This document shows positions 1 to 7,761 of a stretch of DNA of 40,731 nt, one piece after another. Below the pieces are notes generated by a model. The model worked only from the letters and a program-made list of their open reading frames with translations. It had not been told where the DNA came from and did no database searches. Source of the DNA: Lachnospiraceae bacterium (GTDB lineage: Bacteria; Bacillota; Clostridia; Lachnospirales; Lachnospiraceae); NCBI GenBank assembly GCA_022799355.1, contig JAAWOG010000029.1, positions 1 to 40,731 on the forward strand, read 5' to 3'. The first letter of the stretch is position 1. Each line of letters opens with the position of its first letter. Position numbers and translations under genes: made by a program.

Positions 1-99
1 AAACTCCACCTCATGGCCGCTGGCGAGCTTCACATCGTAGGTCACCGTGGAGTGATCCTTGTCAAGCTCAACGCTGAGCACCTTGTCGGCGGTACAGAG
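1..99 (-). pseudogene. Partial coding fragment, PepSY-like, running off the left edge
   Basis: Read on the minus strand, the first 99 bases encode a GC-rich, coding-like stretch (ending ...DKVLSVELDKDHSTVTYDV... before the edge) with alternating charged and beta-strand residues, reminiscent of a PepSY repeat. No start codon or ribosome binding site is visible to its right: the frame stays open to about base 186 but the composition becomes AT-rich near base 100. Only a fragment is present, so the family call is tentative. Confidence 0.3.
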
Positions 100-200
100 G
101 ATTAAAAGAGTTTGAGAATGAGCGTAGATATTTGATGGATACTTGTTTATCTGCACAGGATATGTATATTGAATTATTGGAATACTTTACAGAAGAATAA
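78..200 (+). pseudogene. C-terminal tail of an unidentified protein
   Basis: A plus-strand frame is open from about base 78 and ends at TAA 198-200. From about base 93 it reads like a real protein tail (YRGLKEFENERRYLMDTCLS, then a hydrophobic/acidic end). It has no start in the window and its upstream part overlaps the minus-strand fragment at 1-99, so both cannot be intact. I do not recognise the family. It may be the remnant of a gene cut by recombination, or by an assembly join. Confidence 0.3.
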
Positions 201-233
201 ATTTAAGAACCCAATAAGAAAGGAAAAAGTAGC

Positions 234-273
234 AAGAAAAGACGGTACAGCCCTTGTAATCGGGGCTATACCG
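234..273 (-). terminator. Rho-independent terminator of the ClpP-like gene
   Basis: Bases 243-247 plus 249-253 (CGGTA, AGCCC) pair with 263-267 plus 269-273 (GGGCT, TACCG) with one internal mismatch. Read on the minus strand the stem is followed by a T-rich run (TCTTTTCTT, 242-234). It lies about 90 bases after the stop of the minus-strand ClpP-like gene. Confidence 0.65.
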
Positions 274-361
274 CCTAATCTGAAATTACTTCCCTGTCAC
301 CGCAAAGCTTAGTTGTAACGAATGTTATTGTATTATCACTCGTAGCATAACAGATGTTACT

Positions 362-1045
362 TTATTTTTGTTTCTCAATCCGTTTCTGTAATTCCGCCAT
401 TGCCTCTTTCAGACCGCCCACTTCGTCAATAATGCCTTCCTCCACGGCTTCCGAACCTTCCAGAATCGTACCGACATCCTTTGTCAGCATTTTTGTTTCC
501 ATCATCAGTTCCTCGTACCGTTCTTCCGTAATATCGGAATGATGGGCGACAAACCAGCTGATGCGCGCCTGCATCTGTTTGAAATAGTCAAAGGTCTGTT
601 TTGCGCCGATCACGGTGCCGCTCATGCGGACCGGATGCACCACCATCGTTCCGGTGGGGACAATAAAGGAGTAATCGGTGCTGACGGCGATCGGAACTCC
701 GATGGAATGGGAGCCGCCCAGAACAAGGGAGACGGTTGGTTTGCTGATGGATGCGATCAGTTCGGCTATGGCAAGCCCCGCTTCCACATCGCCGCCCATC
801 GTATGGAGCAGAAACAGCAGTCCGTCGATATTTTCATCATCCTCCGCCGCCGCAAGTTTGGGCAGGATATGCTCATATTTCGTCGTTTTGGAATTGCTGC
901 CAAGATTGTCATGTCCTTCGATCTCACCGATGATCGTGATAAGCTGAATATGATTTTTCTTTTTGTTTTTATCGAGAATAAGCTGTCCGCTTTCTTTGAT
1001 TTCTTCTCTGGTCTCTTCCTGCTTTTTGTTTTTATCTTCACTCAT
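362..1045 (-). CDS. ClpP/TepA-like serine protease (Clp protease proteolytic-subunit superfamily)
   Basis: A 227-residue protein of the ClpP/crotonase fold, closest in architecture to the TepA/YmfB-type ClpP-like proteases of Firmicutes. The catalytic triad is visible: Ser114 in the motif GSHSIG, His137 in VVHPV, and a candidate Asp207 in GIIDEVGG. The oligomer-core motif HTMGGDVEAG is at 81-90. The first 30 residues are very rich in Lys/Glu. Start: ATG at 1045 has AGGAGG eight bases upstream. An in-frame GTG at 1108 also has AGGAGG but with about ten bases of spacing; it would give 248 residues. No signal peptide or Clp ATPase gene is nearby, so the substrate is unknown. It is transcribed divergently from perR. 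Confidence 0.85.
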   Translation of the reverse strand: MSEDKNKKQEETREEIKESGQLILDKNKKKNHIQLITIIGEIEGHDNLGSNSKTTKYEHILPKLAAAEDDENIDGLLFLLHTMGGDVEAGLAIAELIASISKPTVSLVLGGSHSIGVPIAVSTDYSFIVPTGTMVVHPVRMSGTVIGAKQTFDYFKQMQARISWFVAHHSDITEERYEELMMETKMLTKDVGTILEGSEAVEEGIIDEVGGLKEAMAELQKRIEKQK

Positions 1046-1207
1046 GCGGTGATCCTCCTGGCTTTTTTTATGATTCTTTTTTTGGTTTTTGTATTTTTTA
1101 TCGCTCACTTAGTGGATTCCTCCTGATCGTCCAATCTCATGATACTTCTTCATTGTCTGATGTTTTCCGCGTTTTGTCTTAGGATGTGTAGCGGGGGAAA
1201 AATTATG

Positions 1208-1283
1208 CATTGCCGAATCAATGTCATTTATGAAACCATTTTATGTTCCTCCCGGCGTCCGGCAATGTTAATGAAATGACATT
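1208..1283. other. Interleaved inverted repeats in the clpP-like/perR divergent region
   Basis: Bases 1208-1215 (CATTGCCG) are the exact reverse complement of 1260-1267, and 1220-1229 (AATGTCATTT) are the exact reverse complement of 1274-1283. The order A, B, A', B' cannot form nested hairpins. If transcribed it would be an H-type pseudoknot topology or two competing hairpins; as DNA it could be a pair of dyad protein sites. The function is unknown. Apart from this and the promoter below I see no gene in 1109-1327. Confidence 0.45.
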
Positions 1284-1327
1284 AATTGCCAAACTTACAT
1301 ATATTTTAAAATAATTGTCGGATTTTC

Positions 1328-1356
1328 TTGACAGGGAGCTGGAAAAAATTTACAAT
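1328..1356 (+). promoter_or_regulatory. Sigma-A promoter of the perR operon
   Basis: A perfect -35 TTGACA at 1328-1333, a 17-base spacer and -10 TACAAT at 1351-1356. The expected transcription start lies inside the PerR operator that follows, about 25 bases before the perR start codon. Confidence 0.85.
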
Positions 1357-1370
1357 TAGAATAATTCTAA
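1356..1370. promoter_or_regulatory. PerR box (operator)
   Basis: TTAGAATAATTCTAA is a perfect 7-1-7 palindrome and matches the known PerR box pattern (TTATAATnATTATAA) at all but the symmetric G/C pair. It overlaps the last base of the -10 element and the start site, so bound PerR would block transcription of its own gene and of the downstream fusion gene. Confidence 0.85.
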
Positions 1371-1388
1371 ATTGAAGGCGGTGAAGAG

Positions 1389-1751
1389 ATGAGCAAATAT
1401 GCGAAGCTGCTGCTGGAATTGATCAACCGGTCAGGGAGCCATATGACAGCGGAACAGCTCTTTTTGGAACTGAAAAAGACAGAGCCCAAAGTTGTGCAGG
1501 CGACCGTATACAATAATCTGAATGCTTTATGTCAGGAGGGGATGATCCGCAGGCTGTCCATAGCAGGTTCCCCCGATCGCTATGATAAGATTCAAAAGCA
1601 TGATCACCTTGTATGCAAGAAGTGCGGGGCGCTTTCCGATATTAGTCTTGAGGACCTGACGGAGAAACTGGAAAAACAGCTTGGGGGAAGCATATTGTCT
1701 TATGATCTGAAAGTCTTTTATCTCTGCCCCAAATGCAGAGAGGAAAAATAA
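1389..1751 (+). CDS. perR: PerR-type peroxide-sensing repressor (Fur family)
   Basis: A 120-residue Fur-family metalloregulator, short at the N terminus compared with the usual 140-150 residues. The winged-helix part includes the ATVYNNL recognition-helix motif (38-44). Structural zinc ligands are C76/C79 and C113/C116. Regulatory-metal ligands typical of PerR are present: His18 (equivalent to the oxidisable His37 of Bacillus PerR), His71 and His73, and Asp84 where Fur proteins usually have Glu. In PerR the iron-catalysed oxidation of these histidines releases DNA. A PerR box lies in its own promoter and the next gene, 15 bases downstream, encodes rubrerythrin-type peroxide reduction, which fits the assignment. 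Confidence 0.88.
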   Translation: MSKYAKLLLELINRSGSHMTAEQLFLELKKTEPKVVQATVYNNLNALCQEGMIRRLSIAGSPDRYDKIQKHDHLVCKKCGALSDISLEDLTEKLEKQLGGSILSYDLKVFYLCPKCREEK

Positions 1752-1766
1752 AAGGAGGAATTGACT

Positions 1767-3827
1767 ATGGTCTATCGATGCAGTATCTGCGGCTATGTGT
1801 ATGACGAGGAAAAACAAGGCGCTCCCTTTTCGGAACTGACGCAGTGTCCTGTCTGCAAACAGCCGCCGGAGAAATTTGCGGCGGTAAAACTGGATCAGCC
1901 GGCGGACGTTCCGAACGAGGCCGTAAAACAGCCCGCTTTGGAAGGCACGGAGGATATGGATCTGAGTTATCCGAAGGAAACCCGTAAAACGGACAGCAAT
2001 TACCGGTACATGAAAGAAATTCACGAGATGGCTGTTACCGGGAGATCGGCGATCGAGGCGATGGGTACGCAGATGAAGATGCCGAACTGGGATGATGTGC
2101 TTGTGCTGGGGGCGCAGCTTAATCCGATGCCTTTGGAGGAACATGCCGGGGTGTCTTTAAAAACCGTGATCGGAAAACATGCCAAAAAGCCGATGGTACT
2201 TGATATGCCTGTCTATATTTCGCATATGTCCTTTGGGGCGCTCTCGAAAGAGACAAAGATTGCGATGGCAAAGGGAAGCGCTGCGGCAGGTACGGCGATG
2301 TGCAGCGGCGAGGGCGGTATCTTGCCGGAAGAGAAGGCGGCGGCATATAAGTATATTTTTGAATATGTGCCGAATCTTTACAGCGTTACGGAGGAGAACC
2401 TGAAAACTTCCGACGCCATAGAGATTAAGATCGGACAGGGCACAAAGCCGGGCATGGGCGGCCACCTGCCGGGCGGAAAAGTTACGCCTGAGATCGCGAA
2501 GATCCGGAATAAACCGTTGGGGCAGGATGTGATCAGCCCTTCGAGATTCCCCGGAATCGACAGCGCGGATGATTTAAAGAAGCTGGTAAGTGATCTGCGT
2601 GAGCGAAGCGGCGGAAGGCCCATCGGTATTAAGATTGCGGCAGGACGCATTGAGCGGGATCTGGAATACTGCGTGTATGCCGGACCGGATTTTATAACGA
2701 TAGACGGACGGGGTGGCGCCACCGGCGCATCTCCTGCCATAATCAGGGATTCCACCAGCGTTCCGACAATCTATGCCCTCTACCGCGCAAGAAAATATCT
2801 TGATGCGGCAGGTGCCGATATCGATCTGGTAATTACGGGCGGGCTCAGGGTATCTTCCGATTTTGCCAAGGCTCTTGCCATGGGAGCGGACGCCGTTGCG
2901 GTAGCTTCTGCGGCTATGGTTGCGGCGGCATGTCAGCAGTACCGCATCTGCGGCAGCGGCATGTGCCCTGTGGGGGTAGCTACCCAGGATGAAGCCCTGC
3001 GGGAAAGACTGCATATCGAGGCGGCGGCGAAGCGGGTGGAAAACTATCTGAAATGTTCTGCGGAGGAGCTCAGGACATTTGCCAGAATTACGGGCAATAC
3101 GGATATCCACGGTTTATCCGTGGAGGATCTCTGCACGATCAGCAGGGAAATATCAGAACATACAAACATTACACATGCGGGAGATATGTCCGTGCCGTCA
3201 GGGAACGGCCGTGGCATGGAATCCGGCGATATTGCCGCCGGTATGTCCCGCAATTTAACAAACACTACCGGAGAGGAGAAAAACATGGGAACAACAAAGT
3301 ACGCAGGAACACAGACGGAAAAAAATCTTGAGGCGGCATTTGCAGGGGAATCACAGGCAAGGAACAAATATACCTATTTTGCATCCGCTGCGAAAAAGGA
3401 AGGCTATGAGCAGATCGCTGCGCTGTTTTTAAAGACGGCTGACAACGAGAAGGAACATGCAAAGATGTGGTTTAAGGAACTTGCCGGCATCGGCGATACA
3501 AAGGCAAACCTTGCCGCTGCCGCGGACGGTGAAAACTTTGAGTGGACGGATATGTATGAGAATTTCGCAAAGACGGCGGAGGAGGAAGGCTTCCCCGAGC
3601 TGGCTGCGAAGTTCAGACTTGTGGGAGCGATCGAAAAGCATCATGAGGAAAGGTACCGCGCGCTGCTGAAAAATGTGGAGACGGCGGCAGTCTTTGAGAA
3701 GAGCGAAGTGAAGGTATGGGAGTGCCGCAACTGCGGTCATATCGTTGTCGGGACAAAGGCGCCCGAGGTATGTCCGACCTGCAACCATCCCCAGAGTTAT
3801 TTTGAGGTACATGCGGAGAATTATTGA
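1767..3827 (+). CDS. Rubredoxin / glutamate-synthase-like FMN domain / rubrerythrin fusion protein
   Basis: A 686-residue protein with three redox modules. Residues 1-40 are a rubredoxin (C5-x2-C8, C27-x2-C30). Residues about 75-460 match the FMN/[3Fe-4S] core of the glutamate synthase large subunit, including GGATGASP and the cluster cysteines C389-x5-C395-x4-C400. Residues 507-686 are a complete rubrerythrin: diiron ligands in [20 protein letters not shown] and IEKHHEE, then a C-terminal rubredoxin (CRNCG...CPTC). No glutaminase domain is present, so it is not a classical GltB. The likely role is electron delivery to a peroxide-reducing diiron site in the cytoplasm, with reductant unknown. 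Start ATG 1767 follows AAGGAGGA. An internal ATG at 3285 has its own strong GAGGAG six bases upstream and may yield free rubrerythrin. Confidence 0.88.
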   Translation: MVYRCSICGYVYDEEKQGAPFSELTQCPVCKQPPEKFAAVKLDQPADVPNEAVKQPALEGTEDMDLSYPKETRKTDSNYRYMKEIHEMAVTGRSAIEAMGTQMKMPNWDDVLVLGAQLNPMPLEEHAGVSLKTVIGKHAKKPMVLDMPVYISHMSFGALSKETKIAMAKGSAAAGTAMCSGEGGILPEEKAAAYKYIFEYVPNLYSVTEENLKTSDAIEIKIGQGTKPGMGGHLPGGKVTPEIAKIRNKPLGQDVISPSRFPGIDSADDLKKLVSDLRERSGGRPIGIKIAAGRIERDLEYCVYAGPDFITIDGRGGATGASPAIIRDSTSVPTIYALYRARKYLDAAGADIDLVITGGLRVSSDFAKALAMGADAVAVASAAMVAAACQQYRICGSGMCPVGVATQDEALRERLHIEAAAKRVENYLKCSAEELRTFARITGNTDIHGLSVEDLCTISREISEHTNITHAGDMSVPSGNGRGMESGDIAAGMSRNLTNTTGEEKNMGTTKYAGTQTEKNLEAAFAGESQARNKYTYFASAAKKEGYEQIAALFLKTADNEKEHAKMWFKELAGIGDTKANLAAAADGENFEWTDMYENFAKTAEEEGFPELAAKFRLVGAIEKHHEERYRALLKNVETAAVFEKSEVKVWECRNCGHIVVGTKAPEVCPTCNHPQSYFEVHAENY

Positions 3828-3886
3828 TCTGATACGGCAGATCAAAGCTGACGGACATGTGGCCATAAACAGATAAGTTTATGGCC
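3824..3886 (+). other. Two tandem hairpins after the fusion gene
   Basis: TTGATCTG (3824-3831) pairs perfectly with CAGATCAA (3838-3845), overlapping the stop codon. GGCCATAAAC (3861-3870) pairs perfectly with GTTTATGGCC (3877-3886). Neither is followed by a clear T-run, so they may protect the 3' end or act as weak terminators. Confidence 0.5.
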
Positions 3887-3930
3887 GTAAACAGACGGAT
3901 CTTTTATAACAATGACAAATCTGTTATATT

Positions 3931-3985
3931 CGGACCGCACCAATTCACCGAATTTTCGGCAAAACGGTGCGGTTCGGATATTTTA
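3931..3985 (+). terminator. Probable terminator of the perR operon
   Basis: An 11-pair stem with one G-T wobble joins 3931-3941 to 3966-3976 (core ACCGCACC/GGTGCGGT). A small inner hairpin CCGAA/TTCGG lies in the loop (3948-3959). It is followed by a weak T-run (TTTT, 3981-3984). The rest of 3887-4098 holds no gene I can support. Confidence 0.5.
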
Positions 3986-4098
3986 ATGGTATATCATGGT
4001 ATTGCATGTGCCCATTTACCTCTTTAAGTAATCTGAAACTCCGCTTATCTGCGGAAATCTCAAGGTCTCAAGAAACCGATAATCAAGTGAAACGTTTT

Positions 4099-4127
4099 TT
4101 GATATTATGTTTTCAGTGTGATATGAT
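4099..4127 (+). promoter_or_regulatory. Promoter of the two-component system
   Basis: -35 TTGATA (4099-4104), exactly 17 bases, -10 TATGAT (4122-4127). Both are one base from consensus. The predicted leader to the kinase start codon is about 85 bases. Confidence 0.75.
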
Positions 4128-4218
4128 GAAGCAGTAATATTTTACTGTTATTTGGAATGATTGACGGACTGCCGCCATGATTGCCGGTTATGTATTCGGA
4201 TGAATGGGGAGGAATCAT

Positions 4219-6012
4219 ATGAAACGGATGAAAACAGGATTGCTGGAGATGCTGCGTCGGTTCAGCATAAAAAAGAGGTTGAACTACAGCATAACTTTTC
4301 TTGTTATTTTCCCGATCATAATGATTATTGTTTTAACGCATTTTATTTTCCGGGACGCAATTAAAAAGAATGTGCGGAGTTATTCCGAGGAACTCACAGT
4401 ACAGTTGGCTGCAAATATGGAAAATGAAGTGACAAGGCTTGTGGATAACTGTATGGAACTGACCTATTCGGAAGAATTTCAGAAAATGGTACAGAATCAG
4501 AACAAAACTGACTGGGATTTTTTGAGTAATTATCGTCTGGTCACAAATTCCTGCAGTACAAAATTTAAAAATGAGAACTATGTTCGATGGATACAATATA
4601 CTACGTCCGGGGGAATAACGTATCATCTTTTCGGCGGGAATGATGTGCCGGATGCGGATCAAACAGAGGATATACGGTCTGAGGCGATGGAGCGGGAAAC
4701 GCCGTATTTCTGGTATTACTCCCGGGAAGAAAAATCGGAAGGGGAGTTGTACCTGATAACCAGAGTGAGAAAGCTTTCAGGAGGCAATATCAGCGGGACG
4801 GTTATAGTCGGACTGGACAGGGATTTTCTTCAGACGCTTTACAGGAATATGGAGCAGTCCTTGGGCAGGGGAACCATTATCTTTACGGTGGATCAGGAAG
4901 GTGAGATTCTTTCCGGAGTCAGAAAAGAATATGAAGATATGGAACCGGAAACGCTTATGCAGGTGATATCTGAAAGCAGTGCGGGCAGTAAAAATTTTTA
5001 TCTGGGAGGAGAAAAATATCTGGGAATTTGGAACAGGATGCAGACGACAGGGTGGTATGTACTTGTTATGATACCATATTTATATATAGATTCCGTCTCT
5101 AATTCCACAAGTATTATGATTTTGATCATCGGGCTTGTGTTTCTTACGCTGGGACTCAGTATAGCAGCGGTGATAAATGCGAGTATCGTCAATCCTCTGA
5201 ACCGTATCCTGACATATACGGTGAAACTGCAAAACGGAGAATTTCACAGGAAAATAGAGGATAACGGCGAAGATGAGATACACCAGCTTGCAGAAGCGTT
5301 TAACTGCACCACCGATGAGATCGGCAGGCTGATGCTTGATATGCAGAAGCAGAGTGAACAGAAAGCAAGACTGGAATTTGACGCATTGCAGGCGCAGATC
5401 AATCCGCATTTTCTGGCAAATACCTTAAATACGATTTCCTATCTGGCACAGCTTCGGGGAATGGATAATATCAAAAGCATTTCCAATGCCCTGATTAATA
5501 TCCTGATCGTCAGCATGGGGAAAGAAAGCAAGATTATCACTGTGGAAAAAGAAATATCGTATGTAAAGGACTATCTGCTGATACAGTCATACCGGTATCC
5601 GGATTTCTATCAGGTAGAGTTTGATATACCGGAGGAATTGATGAGATATGAGATTCCGAAATTTATTTTACAGCCGATTGTGGAAAATGCGATTGTGCAT
5701 GGAGTAACCCGGCTGGAGAACGGGCAGGGAAAGGTTTGTGTGAGCGGTGTGATAAAAGGGCAGGATATTCATATTTGTGTGACGGACAATGGTCCCGGGA
5801 TCGGGGAAGAAAAGCTGGCGGAATTATTGAACGGGCAGGTGGAAAGCCGGGGGATATGCGGGCTTGGCATAAAAAGTGTGGATCAACGGCTGAAACTGTT
5901 GTTTGGTTCGGAATACGGGATAGGAATAAAGAGCAGGCAGGGGCTGACGGAGATAGAGCTTCGTTTTCCGGCAGATAAAGGAGAGCAGGATGAAGAAGAT
6001 TCTGATTGTTGA
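4219..6012 (+). CDS. YesM-type sensor histidine kinase
   Basis: A 597-residue membrane histidine kinase of the LytS/YesM family (His_kinase PF06580 type). A transmembrane segment lies at about 22-44, an extracellular Cache-like sensor region at about 45-290, a second membrane helix at about 293-315, then HAMP and the kinase core. The phospho-acceptor is H397 in the motif NPHFLANTLN. ATP-binding motifs follow: N box QPIVENAIVHG, G1 DNGPGIG and G2 GLGIKSV. Start ATG 4219 has GGGGAGGA five bases upstream; an in-frame ATG at 4204 overlaps that ribosome site and is rejected. It overlaps the response regulator by 23 bases. In this family the ligand is usually a sugar or oligosaccharide; the adjacent transporter supports that, but the ligand is not known. 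Confidence 0.93.
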   Translation: MKRMKTGLLEMLRRFSIKKRLNYSITFLVIFPIIMIIVLTHFIFRDAIKKNVRSYSEELTVQLAANMENEVTRLVDNCMELTYSEEFQKMVQNQNKTDWDFLSNYRLVTNSCSTKFKNENYVRWIQYTTSGGITYHLFGGNDVPDADQTEDIRSEAMERETPYFWYYSREEKSEGELYLITRVRKLSGGNISGTVIVGLDRDFLQTLYRNMEQSLGRGTIIFTVDQEGEILSGVRKEYEDMEPETLMQVISESSAGSKNFYLGGEKYLGIWNRMQTTGWYVLVMIPYLYIDSVSNSTSIMILIIGLVFLTLGLSIAAVINASIVNPLNRILTYTVKLQNGEFHRKIEDNGEDEIHQLAEAFNCTTDEIGRLMLDMQKQSEQKARLEFDALQAQINPHFLANTLNTISYLAQLRGMDNIKSISNALINILIVSMGKESKIITVEKEISYVKDYLLIQSYRYPDFYQVEFDIPEELMRYEIPKFILQPIVENAIVHGVTRLENGQGKVCVSGVIKGQDIHICVTDNGPGIGEEKLAELLNGQVESRGICGLGIKSVDQRLKLLFGSEYGIGIKSRQGLTEIELRFPADKGEQDEEDSDC

Positions 6013-7585
6013 TGATGACTATATGGCACGGAGCAAGATACGTTCTCTGATGGACTGGGAGCGGAACGGTTATCGGATTGCAGGTGAAGTGTCTAACGGA
6101 AAAGAAGCTTTGGATTTTATGGAGCGGGAACTGCCCTTTATTATTCTGATCGATATGGATATGCCCGTTATGAACGGAGTAGATCTGATAAGAGAGATCA
6201 ATAAACGGGAATATCCGGTTTCCGTGATCGTTCTGAGCTCATATAATGATTTTGACTATGTCAGAGAGAGTATGAAGCTCGGGGCATTGGATTATATTCT
6301 AAAGAGCGGCCTGGATGCAGCAGGGATGTTGACCGCGCTTTCAGGAGCGGAAGATGTGCGCCCGTTTAAGGAGGAAGAGAGCCTTACCGTAAAAGATATG
6401 GAATATATCAGAGATCTGTATGTCAGAAAAATATTGCTCAACCCGCCGACGGAAGAAAACACACAGTGGATTGACAAATATAATCTGAGAGTTGACCTTG
6501 CCAGAAATATGCTGGCAATTGTGGAGATTGACGATTACAGGATTGCGCTGGAGGAGCTGGATGAAAAGGGAAGTCACACATTTCAGCAGTTTATAGAAAA
6601 TCTGTTTAAGGAAGCGGCTCAAAAAACAAAGGGAATGACCGCAGTAAAAATGCGGGAAAACCAGTTCTGCCTGATCTTATCCTGCAACGGCGGGCTGAGT
6701 ATCGGTACTGCACAGCAGCAGCTTGACGCTGTGATTTCCGAAGTGCGGAGAAATCTGATGCGTTTTCTCAATATGACAGCGAGCGCGAGTATGGGGACTA
6801 TCTGTCTCAGCCTCGGGGAAATGTCGGATTGCTATAAAAAAGCGGAGGAGCAATTAAAACAGAAGTTTTATCTCGGCAAAGGCCAGATGATCTACGGATG
6901 CAGGATAAAAGAAAACCGGAACAAAGAATCGGAACAGAAGATCAGTGAAAAGATCAGATGTCTGTTCAGCGTTGCCGATAAATATGAAATGGAACGGCAG
7001 GTTCAATTTATCTTTCGGTTAATGGCTGAGAGCGGAATGTCAGAAAAGAAAGCGAGACATTTGGTGGCAGAGATTCTGAGTACTGCCGATGCAGAAATGA
7101 AAAGACGGGGAATTGATCTTGGGGCAGTCTGCGGTACTCCTGAGCCGTTTGCAAAACTTGTCCGCTATGAGACATTAAAAGATCTGGAGATGTGGATACT
7201 GGAGATTTGCCGTGCATTCTGCAAATTGGTGAAAGAAGGGACGGAGAATAGAAATTACAGCAGGCTCACGATAAATGCCATCATATATCTTTCGGAGCAT
7301 TATCATGAAACAATTTCGCTGAGTGATACGGCCCTTTATCTGAATGTCAGCAGCGGCCACTTGAGCAGAGTTTTTAAAAATGATACGGGAATGAACTTTG
7401 TAAATTATCTGAATCAGTTCAGGATCGGGAAAGCAAGGGAAATAATAGCGGAAAATAAATTTGTACAGATGAAAAATATTGCGATTGAAACGGGATTTAA
7501 TAATTATAATCATTTTTTCTCGACATTCAAAAGTGTAGTGGGTATGAGCCCGCAGGATTATCAGGAGAGACTTACAGGAAGATAA
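5990..7585 (+). CDS. YesN-type response regulator with AraC DNA-binding domain
   Basis: A 531-residue regulator: receiver domain at 1-120 with acidic pocket D8-D10 and phospho-acceptor D55 (motif LIDMDMP), a long central region of about 300 residues typical of YesN proteins, and a two-helix-turn-helix AraC/XylS domain at about 430-528. The usual receiver K-P pair appears as ILKSG. The start is coupled to the end of the kinase gene, with GGAG just upstream inside the kinase frame. It most likely activates the ABC transporter genes just downstream, whose promoter carries a tandem direct repeat suited to two AraC-type DNA-binding units. Confidence 0.93.
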   Translation: MKKILIVDDDYMARSKIRSLMDWERNGYRIAGEVSNGKEALDFMERELPFIILIDMDMPVMNGVDLIREINKREYPVSVIVLSSYNDFDYVRESMKLGALDYILKSGLDAAGMLTALSGAEDVRPFKEEESLTVKDMEYIRDLYVRKILLNPPTEENTQWIDKYNLRVDLARNMLAIVEIDDYRIALEELDEKGSHTFQQFIENLFKEAAQKTKGMTAVKMRENQFCLILSCNGGLSIGTAQQQLDAVISEVRRNLMRFLNMTASASMGTICLSLGEMSDCYKKAEEQLKQKFYLGKGQMIYGCRIKENRNKESEQKISEKIRCLFSVADKYEMERQVQFIFRLMAESGMSEKKARHLVAEILSTADAEMKRRGIDLGAVCGTPEPFAKLVRYETLKDLEMWILEICRAFCKLVKEGTENRNYSRLTINAIIYLSEHYHETISLSDTALYLNVSSGHLSRVFKNDTGMNFVNYLNQFRIGKAREIIAENKFVQMKNIAIETGFNNYNHFFSTFKSVVGMSPQDYQERLTGR

Positions 7586-7614
7586 GAATGGAGACATATT
7601 GGGGGAATATACTG

Positions 7615-7644
7615 AAAAAAAGCCGTTGACTGCGGCTTTTTTTT
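7615..7644 (+). terminator. Rho-independent terminator after the response regulator
   Basis: An A-rich run followed by GCCG (7622-7625), a 7-base loop, CGGC (7633-7636) and eight T. The A and T runs extend the stem. It separates the regulatory genes from the transporter operon. Confidence 0.85.
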
Positions 7645-7648
7645 GTCA

Positions 7649-7685
7649 ATATCAAAATAGTTCATCAGATATCAAAATAGTTTAT
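7649..7685 (+). promoter_or_regulatory. Tandem direct repeat, probable YesN-type activator site
   Basis: ATATCAAAATAGTTCAT (7649-7665) and ATATCAAAATAGTTTAT (7669-7685) are identical at 16 of 17 positions and start exactly 20 bases apart, two helical turns. The downstream copy touches the -35 region of the transporter promoter. This is the geometry expected for a class II AraC-family activator dimer. The link to the adjacent regulator is inference. Confidence 0.7.
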
Positions 7686-7714
7686 TTCAAGGGCAAATGT
7701 AAAAATGTTAGAAT
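7685..7714 (+). promoter_or_regulatory. Activator-dependent promoter of the ABC transporter operon
   Basis: A weak -35 TTTCAA (7685-7690), an 18-base spacer and a good -10 TAGAAT (7709-7714), directly next to the tandem direct repeat. A weak -35 beside activator sites fits positive control. Confidence 0.6.
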
Positions 7715-7761
7715 AAGCCTGTCTCAGTAAGAGAAAATTAAATATGAAGGAGGAGGAAACA

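Noticed and set aside
243-273. Hairpin considered as a plus-strand terminator for the fragment ending at base 200
   Set aside because: The T-rich run lies on the minus-strand 3' side, so it serves the ClpP-like gene.
539-1126. Long plus-strand frame (195 codons) opposite the ClpP-like gene
   Set aside because: It is the antisense shadow of a gene with clear catalytic motifs; its composition is not protein-like and no ribosome site precedes it.
4085-4102. Possible CcpA (cre) site near GTGAAACGTTTTTT
   Set aside because: The spacing between the TG and the central CG is one base short of the cre consensus, so the match is not convincing.
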